From an uncultured Actinomycetes bacterium (lineage in GTDB: Bacteria > Actinomycetota > Actinomycetes > Nanopelagicales > Nanopelagicaceae), in contig CAIZGZ010000041.1 of the NCBI GenBank assembly GCA_903932695.1, positions 1 to 5,388 on the forward strand: a stretch of DNA of 5,388 bases. Direction: 5' to 3'. Shown here one piece after another: positions 1 through 5,388 of the stretch. Below the pieces are notes generated by a model. It searched no databases, was not told the DNA's origin, and saw only the letters and a program-made list of their open reading frames with translations. Made by a program: the position numbers and the translations under genes. Position 1 is the stretch's first letter. The number at the start of each line of letters is the position of its first letter.

Positions 1-302
1 AGAGCCGCGCCATGGCTCCGATCGACGAGTAAGAGCGCGAGCGCGTAGCCCGGGACAAAGAGGCGCAGCGGGACCATCGGCCCCACCCGTTCAATGACAT
101 GTGAGCGCAATCCAGTGGTCAGCGAGCCGACCGCCCCATTTACCCCGGCGGCTAGCCCAGCCAGCGCAATCGAATGGGTATCGGAGTGGACCTTGAAATA
201 GAGCCCCAGACCAACCATGCCGTAGGCCAGTCGAGCGGGAAATGCAGCCAAAATCATGGCCCGAGCCCTGGGATTCCGAAGGATCTCCAGGTAATGACGC
301 AT
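1..302 (-). CDS. MFS family transporter, N-terminal part (truncated by window edge)
   Basis: Reading the minus strand from the ATG at 302-300 gives 100 uninterrupted codons to the left edge. The protein begins MRHYLEILRNPRARAMILAA. It has a short polar N-terminus, then a hydrophobic segment at about residues 14-36, a second at about 45-65 rich in Gly and Ala, and a third beginning near 78. The loop between segments 2 and 3 carries E71-R72-x-G74, a degenerate form of MFS motif A (normally D-R-x-G-R). This arrangement fits the start of a 12-helix major facilitator of the inner membrane, probably an efflux-type carrier, but the substrate cannot be told. An in-frame TAG at 314-312 lies just upstream, so 302 is the first possible ATG; Met16 is a less likely alternative. 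No good Shine-Dalgarno precedes it, which fits a leaderless mRNA. GC is about 62%, clearly above the neighbours. Family assignment is by recognition of the sequence, without a search. Confidence 0.8.
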   Translation of the reverse strand, partial: MRHYLEILRNPRARAMILAAFPARLAYGMVGLGLYFKVHSDTHSIALAGLAAGVNGAVGSLTTGLRSHVIERVGPMVPLRLFVPGYALALLLVDRSHGAA

Positions 303-314
303 TATTGGATTCTA
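302..314 (-). promoter_or_regulatory. Candidate leaderless promoter (-10 TAGAAT) of the MFS gene
   Basis: On the minus strand TAGAAT occupies 314-309, one mismatch from TATAAT and matching the actinobacterial TANNNT pattern. Exactly six bases separate it from the A of the ATG at 302, which is the spacing expected if transcription starts at the start codon itself. Seventeen bases upstream (337-332) reads GTCCCA, a poor -35. The hexamer shares its first three bases with the in-frame stop upstream of the gene. Leaderless mRNAs are common in actinobacteria. That this one is leaderless is inferred from geometry and from the lack of a Shine-Dalgarno. Confidence 0.5.
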
Positions 315-331
315 GCCTTTTCTTGTAACCT
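303..331 (+). promoter_or_regulatory. Weak candidate promoter for rpsA
   Basis: TAACCT at 326-331 fits TANNNT. Upstream lie TATTGG (303-308, 17-base spacer) or TTGGAT (305-310, 15-base spacer). Neither pair is close to consensus. A start near 338 would give a leader of nearly 60 bases containing the inverted repeat at 339-353 and the rpsA Shine-Dalgarno. TACTTT at 368-373 is another -10-like hexamer but lacks a -35. A ribosomal protein gene should have a strong promoter, so the real one may be different. It would overlap the divergent MFS promoter. Confidence 0.2.
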
Positions 332-338
332 TGGGACT

Positions 339-353
339 TCGCACGCCGTGCGA
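339..353. repeat. Inverted repeat TCGCAC-GCC-GTGCGA upstream of rpsA
   Basis: Bases 339-344 and 348-353 are perfect reverse complements separated by GCC. In RNA this makes a 6-bp GC-rich hairpin with a 3-base loop, about 43 bases before the rpsA start codon. As DNA it is a 15-bp operator-like dyad between two divergent genes. No run of T follows, so it is not a terminator. Confidence 0.45.
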
Positions 354-383
354 GATTTACGTCCTACTACTTTCTATCCCATC

Positions 384-398
384 GGAGCATCACACTTG
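384..398 (+). promoter_or_regulatory. Shine-Dalgarno GGAG deciding a TTG start for rpsA
   Basis: GGAG at 384-387 sits eight bases before the TTG at 396-398, a near-ideal spacing. No other in-frame start candidate nearby has comparable support. The product then begins MSSNHAVNDIGSAEDFLAAI, which matches where actinobacterial S1 proteins normally begin (a short variable lead followed by the conserved VNDIGS segment). Confidence 0.75.
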
Positions 399-1748
399 TC
401 TAGCAACCACGCAGTAAACGATATTGGCTCAGCAGAAGATTTCCTTGCCGCAATTGAAGGCACAATCAAGAATTTCAATGATGGAGATTTGGTCTCTGGA
501 ATCGTTGTCCAGATTGACCGCGAAGAAGTTCTTCTCGACATTGGTTATAAAACAGAAGGTGTTATTCCTTCACGCGAACTCTCTATTCGCCACGATGTAG
601 ATCCTTCCGAACTCGTCAAAGTTGGCGATCGCGTTGAAGCTCTCGTGATGCAGAAGGAAGATAAAGAAGGTCGCTTGATCCTCTCTAAGAAGCGTGCTCA
701 ATACGAGCGTGCCTGGGGCGAGATCGAAGGCAAGAAGGAGCGCGACGAGGTCGTTACTGGTTTGGTCATCGAAGTTGTTAAGGGTGGCTTGATCGTCGAT
801 ATCGGACTTCGCGGATTCTTGCCAGCATCACTCGTTGAGATGCGTCGCGTGCGCGATCTCACTCCGTACATCGGTAAGGAAGTTGAGTGCCGCATTATCG
901 AACTCGATAAGAACCGCAACAACGTTGTTCTCTCACGTCGTGCTTATCTCGAGCAGACACAATCAGAGTCTCGCACCACATTCCTTAACCAGCTTACAAA
1001 GGGCCAGGTTCGTACCGGCGTTGTTTCATCGATCGTTAACTTCGGTGCGTTCGTTGATCTTGGTGGTGTAGATGGTCTCGTACACGTCTCTGAACTCTCA
1101 TGGAAGCACATCGATCACCCATCAGAGGTTGTCGAAGTTGGCGATGAAGTTACTGTCGAAGTTCTCGAAGTTGATTTCGAGCGCGAGCGTGTCTCACTCT
1201 CACTTAAGGCAACCCAGGAAGATCCATGGCAGGCATTTGCTCGCACACATGCGATCAACCAAGTTGTTCCAGGTGAAGTCACCAAGCTCGTTCCATTCGG
1301 CGCATTTATCCGCGTATTCGAAGGAATCGAAGGCCTTGTTCACATCTCAGAGTTGGCAGAACGCCACGTTGAGATCCCAGAGCAGGTTGTTCAAGTGGGC
1401 GATGAGTTGTTCGTCAAGATCATCGATATCGATCTCGAGCGTCGTCGCATCTCACTCTCATTGAAGCAAGCCAATGAAGGCCACGAAGTAGAGATCGAAG
1501 CATTCGACCCTACTCAATACGGTATGCCTGCTCGCTACGATGCAGAAGGTAACTTCATCTATCCAGAAGGCTTCGATGCTGACTCACAAGAGTGGCGTCC
1601 TGGCTTTGAAGCGCAACGCGAAGAGTGGGAGCGTCAATACGCTGAAGCTCAAGCTCGCTTCCTTGCTCACAAGAAGCAGAAGGCAGAAGCAAAGGCTGCA
1701 GATTTGGCCGCAGATAGTGCGGTTGAGTCAGCAGAGGTTGCCGAATAA
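396..1748 (+). CDS. rpsA: 30S ribosomal protein S1
   Basis: The product is S1, the RNA-binding protein of the small ribosomal subunit that helps load mRNA on the ribosome. From the TTG start it is 450 residues with four S1 (OB-fold) repeats at about 30-100, 117-187, 202-272 and 292-362. Repeats 3 and 4 are the most alike, sharing FGAF, GLVH(V/I)SEL and SLSLK blocks. The tail after 362 carries the actinobacterial segment YGMPARYDAEGNFIYPEGFD and a charged, Ala- and Glu-rich end. Four repeats are usual in Actinobacteria, against six in E. coli. An ATG at 174 is open in the same frame and would give 524 residues. Its extra 74 residues look nothing like S1 and run antisense to the MFS gene, so it is rejected. 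A GTG at 348 (466 residues) is a weaker alternative. Arginine codons read through the gene are all CGC or CGT, consistent with high expression. A strong terminator follows 18 bases after the stop. Confidence 0.96.
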   Translation: MSSNHAVNDIGSAEDFLAAIEGTIKNFNDGDLVSGIVVQIDREEVLLDIGYKTEGVIPSRELSIRHDVDPSELVKVGDRVEALVMQKEDKEGRLILSKKRAQYERAWGEIEGKKERDEVVTGLVIEVVKGGLIVDIGLRGFLPASLVEMRRVRDLTPYIGKEVECRIIELDKNRNNVVLSRRAYLEQTQSESRTTFLNQLTKGQVRTGVVSSIVNFGAFVDLGGVDGLVHVSELSWKHIDHPSEVVEVGDEVTVEVLEVDFERERVSLSLKATQEDPWQAFARTHAINQVVPGEVTKLVPFGAFIRVFEGIEGLVHISELAERHVEIPEQVVQVGDELFVKIIDIDLERRRISLSLKQANEGHEVEIEAFDPTQYGMPARYDAEGNFIYPEGFDADSQEWRPGFEAQREEWERQYAEAQARFLAHKKQKAEAKAADLAADSAVESAEVAE

Positions 1749-1766
1749 GCCTCAGTCTCTAGCGTT

Positions 1767-1800
1767 AAAGGCCCTGACTTCGGTCGGGGCCTTTTTCTTT
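1767..1800 (+). terminator. Rho-independent terminator of rpsA with UUCG loop
   Basis: The arms 1767-1778 and 1783-1794 pair over 12 bp with a single U-G wobble (1775 with 1786). The loop is UUCG closed by a C-G pair, an exceptionally stable tetraloop. A T-tract, five T, one C and three T, runs from 1792 to 1800. It should separate rpsA transcription from coaE. Confidence 0.93.
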
Positions 1801-1814
1801 CCAGTATCGTGAAT

Positions 1815-1826
1815 CCGATCGATCGG
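1815..1826. repeat. Perfect 12-bp palindrome CCGATCGATCGG before coaE
   Basis: Bases 1815-1826 equal their own reverse complement. The flanking bases (T on both sides) do not extend the symmetry. It lies in the noncoding rpsA-coaE gap, ending 26 bases before the -10-like hexamer of coaE, so it could be an operator just upstream of the -35 region. The adjoining ATGCAT at 1829-1834 is a second, shorter palindrome. The site may instead reflect the general abundance of CGATCG in this window. Confidence 0.45.
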
Positions 1827-1828
1827 TA

Positions 1829-1864
1829 ATGCATGCCCGAAACTAACTAGATAGGCTTCTCATG
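1829..1864 (+). promoter_or_regulatory. Candidate promoter of the coaE-uvrB-uvrA operon
   Basis: TAGGCT at 1852-1857 fits TANNNT and is followed by exactly six bases before the GTG at 1864, the geometry of a leaderless transcript. The -35 position 17 bases upstream reads ATGCAT (1829-1834), not a good match. The rpsA terminator upstream means the operon needs a promoter about here. The alternative is a leadered mRNA from further upstream using the weak AGG at 1853-1855 (eight bases from the GTG) as Shine-Dalgarno. Confidence 0.4.
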
Positions 1865-2472
1865 TGCGCGATCTCCTGGAAGTTGGCTTAACGGGTGGGA
1901 TTGGCTCGGGAAAATCCCTCGTAGTCGACTACTTCGCTCGACTAGGCGCGGCCACCATTAATTTTGATCTCGTCGCTCGGGAAGTGATTGCCCGCGGCAG
2001 CGAGGGCTTTGACCGAGTACTCGCTCGGTTTGGCGATGAGATTCTCACCGGAGGTGAGATTAACCGAGCCGCACTTGCAGCACTCATCTTCGATGACCGA
2101 GCTGCTCGCGCGGATCTTGAATCGATTATTCACCCGCTCGTTCGGGCTGCGTATGCAGACTTCTGTAGTGTCCAGGCGCCGCACACGATCGTCGTGGCAG
2201 AGATCCCGTTGTTGGTCGAATCAACCTACGACTACACCTTTGATCGAGTCATCACCATTAGTGCTGATCTGGCGATCCGAAAAGAGCGGCTCGCCGCTCG
2301 GGGGATGAGCGCAGCACAGATTGAGGCACGGATCACTGCCCAGGGAACGGATCCTGAGCGTGAGGCACGAGCAGATTTCGTTATTCACAACAACGGCGAT
2401 ATCGATTCGCTCTTGCGAAATGTCGAGCAGATCTTTGCCGCTCTTGTGGAATTGAATTCAGGTAAGAACTGA
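1864..2472 (+). CDS. coaE: Dephospho-CoA kinase
   Basis: CoaE phosphorylates the 3'-hydroxyl of the ribose of dephospho-CoA with ATP, the last step of coenzyme A synthesis, in the cytoplasm. The 202 residues match the usual length of a single-domain CoaE; M. tuberculosis CoaE has an added UPF0157 domain that is absent here. The P-loop GGIGSGKS is at residues 11-18. HP at 90-91, EIPLLVES at 113-120 and the RLAARGM lid-region segment at 142-148 are also typical. The DxD motif after the P-loop normally reads D-A-D; here it is N33-F34-D35, with the second, better-established catalytic Asp kept. The start is the GTG at 1864. An ATG at 1862 overlaps it out of frame and leads only to a short peptide. 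The stop codon overlaps the uvrB start by one base (TGATG), so translation is probably coupled. Confidence 0.94.
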   Translation: MRDLLEVGLTGGIGSGKSLVVDYFARLGAATINFDLVAREVIARGSEGFDRVLARFGDEILTGGEINRAALAALIFDDRAARADLESIIHPLVRAAYADFCSVQAPHTIVVAEIPLLVESTYDYTFDRVITISADLAIRKERLAARGMSAAQIEARITAQGTDPEREARADFVIHNNGDIDSLLRNVEQIFAALVELNSGKN

Positions 2473-4565
2473 TGCGTCCAGTTACCGATCTGCAACGCAA
2501 AGTTCAGCCCTTCCAAGTCATTAGCGAGTACGTCCCTTCGGGCGATCAGCCCACTGCGATCGCTGAACTGGCGGCGCGCATTGAGCGAGGCGATAACGAT
2601 GTCGTACTCCTTGGCGCGACCGGAACCGGTAAATCCGCAACGACCGCTTGGTTGATCGAGAAGTTGCAACGCCCGACCCTCGTTCTTGCACCTAACAAGA
2701 CTTTGGCGGCTCAATTAGCGAATGAATTTCGAGAGCTCTTACCGAATAACGCAGTTGAATACTTCGTCTCGTACTACGACTACTACCAGCCTGAGGCATA
2801 TGTACCTCAATCCGACACCTTCATTGAAAAAGATTCGTCGGTCAATGAAGAGGTGGAACGGCTACGTCACTCGGCAACAAACTCACTGTTGACTCGACGT
2901 GATGTGATCGTGGTGGCCACCGTCTCATGCATCTACGGCTTAGGTACCCCGCAAGAGTATGTCGATCGGATGATCAGACTTCGTGTCGGTGAAGAGATTG
3001 AGCGGAATCAATTGCTTCGGAAATTTGTCGACGTTCAATATAAGCGAAACGATATGGCCTTTGAGCGCGGCACCTTCAGAGTTCGTGGCGACACGATCGA
3101 AATTATTCCGATGTACGAAGAACATGCGATCCGAATCGAGATGTTTGGCGATGAGATCGAGAAGATTATGACGTTGCATCCTCTCACCGGTGAGATCATT
3201 AATGATGAGCAAGAGATGTATATCTTCCCGGCTTCTCACTACTCAGCGGGAACCGAGACGATGCACCGAGCAATGGCTGAGATTCAGAACGAGATGGAGG
3301 CTCAGGTTGCCGCCTTTGAACGTGCTGGGAAATTGCTCGAGGCTCAGCGGATACGAATGCGCACCACCTTCGATCTGGAGATGATTGGCCAGTTGGGATT
3401 TTGTTCCGGCATTGAAAATTACTCCAGGCAGATTGATGGTCGAGCTGCTGGATCTCCGCCTAACTGTCTGCTCGACTACTTCCCAGAGGATTTCTTGGTC
3501 GTGATTGATGAGTCTCACGTAACGGTTCCGCAGATTGGAGCGATGTTTGAAGGAGATGCCTCGCGCAAGCGAACTCTGGTTGAACATGGTTTTCGACTAC
3601 CTAGCGCGCTTGATAATCGTCCGTTGCGCTTTGATGAATTTCTGGAACGAAAAGGCCAGACCGTGTATCTCTCCGCAACACCAGGAAAGTATGAGCTTGA
3701 GAAGGTCAACGGCGATGTCGTCGAACAGGTTATCCGACCTACTGGGCTGATCGACCCAGCAATTATCCTCAAGCCAATCAAGGGTCAGATCGATGATCTC
3801 GTTGGCGAGATTCGCTTGCGTGCCGAACGCAATGAGCGAGTCTTGGTAACAACGTTGACTAAAAAGATGTCGGAGGATTTGACCGATTATCTTTTGGGAC
3901 TTGGCATCCGTGTTCGCTATCTTCACTCTGAAGTCGACACTCTTCGCAGAGTGGAGCTATTACGTGAGTTGCGGTCTGGACAATATGACGTTCTGATCGG
4001 TATCAATCTGCTTCGCGAAGGATTGGATCTGCCCGAAGTCTCGCTCGTGGCCATCTTGGATGCCGACAAGCAGGGCTTCCTGCGTTCAGCAACCTCACTG
4101 ATTCAGACAATCGGTCGTGCTGCCCGTAACGTATCGGGTGAAGTTCACATGTATGCCGACAGTATTACACCCGCTATGGCACAAGCGATCGATGAGACAA
4201 ATCGACGTCGAGCTAAGCAAGTCGCCTACAACTTAGAGCACGGCATTGACCCACAACCACTTCGTAAGAAGATCGCAGATATTACCGATCTCATCACCAA
4301 AGAGGCCGAAGATAGTGAGTCGCTAGCAGCCTCCGCCAAGGGATCGAAAAAGTCACAGCAGCACTCGCAGAGCGCTGGCATCGTGATCCGCACGGCCAGA
4401 ACACACTCGCTGCCGCGACAGGAGTTGCTCGCTCTCATAGAATCGCTCACGGAGCAGATGAAGAGCGCCGCTGCTGAGCTTCAATTCGAGCTCGCGGCCA
4501 GACTCCGCGACGAACTCCGAGAGTTAAAGCGTGAACTACGAGGCATGGAAGAGGCTGGAACATGA
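2472..4565 (+). CDS. uvrB: Excinuclease ABC subunit B (UvrB)
   Basis: UvrB receives damaged DNA from UvrA, verifies the lesion and recruits UvrC for incision in nucleotide excision repair. The 697 residues are about the length of the mycobacterial protein and complete at both ends. Visible motifs in order: Walker A GATGTGKS (48-55); the DNA-clamping beta-hairpin with YYDYYQPEAYVP (101-112); the Walker B DESH (346-349); YLHSEVD (483-489); INLLREGLDLPE (511-522); helicase motif VI QTIGRAARN (545-553). A Ser-, Lys- and Gln-rich linker at about 610-635 leads to a C-terminal UVR coiled-coil motif (about 650-690) with LQFELAARLRDE, the UvrC-binding element. AGGT at 2460-2463 lies eight bases before the ATG, which overlaps the coaE stop by one base. 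The stop overlaps uvrA by four bases. No key residue is missing. Confidence 0.98.
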   Translation: MRPVTDLQRKVQPFQVISEYVPSGDQPTAIAELAARIERGDNDVVLLGATGTGKSATTAWLIEKLQRPTLVLAPNKTLAAQLANEFRELLPNNAVEYFVSYYDYYQPEAYVPQSDTFIEKDSSVNEEVERLRHSATNSLLTRRDVIVVATVSCIYGLGTPQEYVDRMIRLRVGEEIERNQLLRKFVDVQYKRNDMAFERGTFRVRGDTIEIIPMYEEHAIRIEMFGDEIEKIMTLHPLTGEIINDEQEMYIFPASHYSAGTETMHRAMAEIQNEMEAQVAAFERAGKLLEAQRIRMRTTFDLEMIGQLGFCSGIENYSRQIDGRAAGSPPNCLLDYFPEDFLVVIDESHVTVPQIGAMFEGDASRKRTLVEHGFRLPSALDNRPLRFDEFLERKGQTVYLSATPGKYELEKVNGDVVEQVIRPTGLIDPAIILKPIKGQIDDLVGEIRLRAERNERVLVTTLTKKMSEDLTDYLLGLGIRVRYLHSEVDTLRRVELLRELRSGQYDVLIGINLLREGLDLPEVSLVAILDADKQGFLRSATSLIQTIGRAARNVSGEVHMYADSITPAMAQAIDETNRRRAKQVAYNLEHGIDPQPLRKKIADITDLITKEAEDSESLAASAKGSKKSQQHSQSAGIVIRTARTHSLPRQELLALIESLTEQMKSAAAELQFELAARLRDELRELKRELRGMEEAGT

Positions 4566-5388
4566 GCATCGATCGATTGATAATTCGCGGTGCGCGCGAA
4601 CACAACCTCAAGGATGTCTCGCTCGATCTACCTCGCAACGCCTTGATCGTATTTACCGGACTCTCTGGTTCAGGAAAGTCATCACTCGCCTTCGACACCA
4701 TCTTCGCCGAAGGCCAGCGCCGTTATGTCGAATCCCTCTCTGCCTACGCCCGCCAATTTCTTGGTCAGATGGATAAGCCTGATGTCGATTTCATTGAGGG
4801 TCTGTCGCCGGCAGTCTCGATCGATCAGAAGTCAACAAACCGCAATCCTCGCTCCACCGTAGGAACGATCACCGAGGTTTACGACTACCTCCGCCTGCTC
4901 TTTGCCCGTGCCGGTCGACCTCACTGCCCCAATTGCGGAAAGCCGATCGCCAGGCAGACGCCACAAAATATTGTCGATCAGATCCTTGAGATGAAGGAAG
5001 GGGTCAGGTTCCAAGTCTTAGCACCGGTTGTGCGAGAGCGAAAAGGGGAGTTCCTCGATCTCTTTACCGATTTCACAACTCAAGGTTTCTCCCGAGTTCG
5101 CGTCGATGGCGTTGTTTACTCGCTCACCGAAGTTCCCAAGTTAAAGAAACAAGAGAAGCATACGATTGAGGTAGTGGTTGATCGGTTAGCCGCTAAGAAA
5201 GAGTCAAAATCACGTATCACCGATTCGATTGAGACCGCTCTGAAGCTTGCGAGCGGCCTGGTCATCTTAGATTTCGTCGATGTGGCAGATGGGGATCCCG
5301 AAAAAGAGAAGGTATTCAGCGAGCACATGGCCTGCCACGACTGCGGCCTCTCCTTCGAAGAGTTAGAGCCTCGATCGTTCTCATTTAA
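4562..5388 (+). CDS. uvrA: Excinuclease ABC subunit A (UvrA), N-terminal part (truncated by window edge)
   Basis: UvrA is the dimeric ABC-type ATPase that first detects DNA damage and loads UvrB. The frame from the ATG at 4562 is open for 275 codons to the right edge, roughly the first 30% of a protein usually near 950 residues. The Walker A GLSGSGKSS is at 33-41. It is followed by FAEGQRRYVESLSAYARQFL (48-67) and the conserved SIDQKSTNRNPRSTVGT block (86-102). CPNCG at 122-126 and a second cysteine pair, C258-H-D-C261, fit the zinc-binding modules of UvrA; the partner cysteines of the second pair lie beyond the edge. The start overlaps the uvrB stop as ATGA, with GAGG at 4551-4554 seven bases upstream as Shine-Dalgarno. 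The bases at the edge read FSF, the beginning of the usual FSFN segment, so the gene is cut by the window and not broken. Confidence 0.97.
   Translation, partial: MSIDRLIIRGAREHNLKDVSLDLPRNALIVFTGLSGSGKSSLAFDTIFAEGQRRYVESLSAYARQFLGQMDKPDVDFIEGLSPAVSIDQKSTNRNPRSTVGTITEVYDYLRLLFARAGRPHCPNCGKPIARQTPQNIVDQILEMKEGVRFQVLAPVVRERKGEFLDLFTDFTTQGFSRVRVDGVVYSLTEVPKLKKQEKHTIEVVVDRLAAKKESKSRITDSIETALKLASGLVILDFVDVADGDPEKEKVFSEHMACHDCGLSFEELEPRSFSF

Noticed and set aside
174..395. N-terminal extension of rpsA from ATG 174
   Set aside because: The residues do not resemble S1, the stretch is antisense to the MFS gene up to 302, and the Shine-Dalgarno and family start support TTG 396.
625..632. GCGATCGC octamer, the cyanobacterial HIP1 motif
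   Set aside because: Only two copies are present, both in coding sequence, and the genes are actinobacterial, so it does not indicate a cyanobacterium.
698..922. Minus-strand open frame inside rpsA, and similar antisense frames inside coaE, uvrB and uvrA
   Set aside because: They lie wholly within well-identified genes, have no recognisable protein features or start signals, and are expected as shadows of the coding frame.
1072..1464. 130-residue plus-strand frame inside rpsA
   Set aside because: It is a Ser-, His- and Leu-rich out-of-frame reading of S1 repeats 3 and 4, which are fully explained by rpsA.
1191..1466. Direct DNA repeats near SLSLK and GLVH-SEL segments in rpsA
   Set aside because: They are the conserved blocks of S1 repeats 3 and 4, ordinary protein domain duplication.
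1540..1812. Frame overlapping the end of rpsA and running through the terminator
   Set aside because: It translates the rpsA tail in a wrong frame and reads through the terminator stem, with no start signal of its own.
2466..2480. Possible LexA half-sites GAAC and GTCC at the uvrB start
   Set aside because: The spacing is six bases instead of four and the second half-site is imperfect.
3580..3596. LexA-like sequence around GAACATGGTTTTC
   Set aside because: It has two mismatches to GAAC-N4-GTTC and lies in the middle of uvrB, where it could not control the operon start.

Overview
The window is an ordinary housekeeping stretch from a bacterium of the phylum Actinomycetota. The evidence is a four-domain ribosomal protein S1 with the typical actinobacterial C-terminal tail, followed by coaE and then uvrB. 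The same rpsA-coaE-uvrB neighbourhood, with additional genes interspersed, is known from Mycobacterium and Streptomyces. Base composition of the main genes is close to 50% GC, low for the phylum, so a streamlined freshwater lineage such as the Nanopelagicales (acI) or a similar group is plausible. That placement is an inference and could not be tested here.

Layout. Bases 1-302 hold the N-terminal 100 residues of a minus-strand MFS transporter that runs off the left edge. Bases 303-395 are a divergent regulatory region. It contains a -10-like hexamer placed for a leaderless transporter mRNA, a weak candidate promoter for rpsA, a 6-bp-stem inverted repeat, and a clear Shine-Dalgarno sequence. 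That Shine-Dalgarno fixes the rpsA start at a TTG at 396. rpsA (396-1748, 450 aa) ends at a strong UUCG-loop intrinsic terminator (1767-1800). The rest of the 115-base gap before coaE carries a perfect 12-bp palindrome and a candidate promoter whose start point would coincide with the coaE GTG. coaE (1864-2472), uvrB (2472-4565) and uvrA (4562 to the right edge, partial) then follow on the plus strand with 1-base and 4-base overlaps, so they look like one translationally coupled operon.

How the genes work together. S1 is a translation factor of the 30S ribosomal subunit and is probably transcribed as its own unit. CoaE catalyses the last step of coenzyme A synthesis. UvrB and UvrA are the damage-recognition and damage-verification proteins of nucleotide excision repair and form a complex, so coupling their translation makes sense. 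The coaE link is positional, with no shared pathway. I saw no LexA-type box in front of the operon.

I found no mobile element, CRISPR array, RNA gene or undescribed multi-gene system. The points worth a second look are the start-site and promoter architecture, an Asp-to-Asn change in the CoaE DxD motif, and strong enrichment of the hexamer CGATCG.
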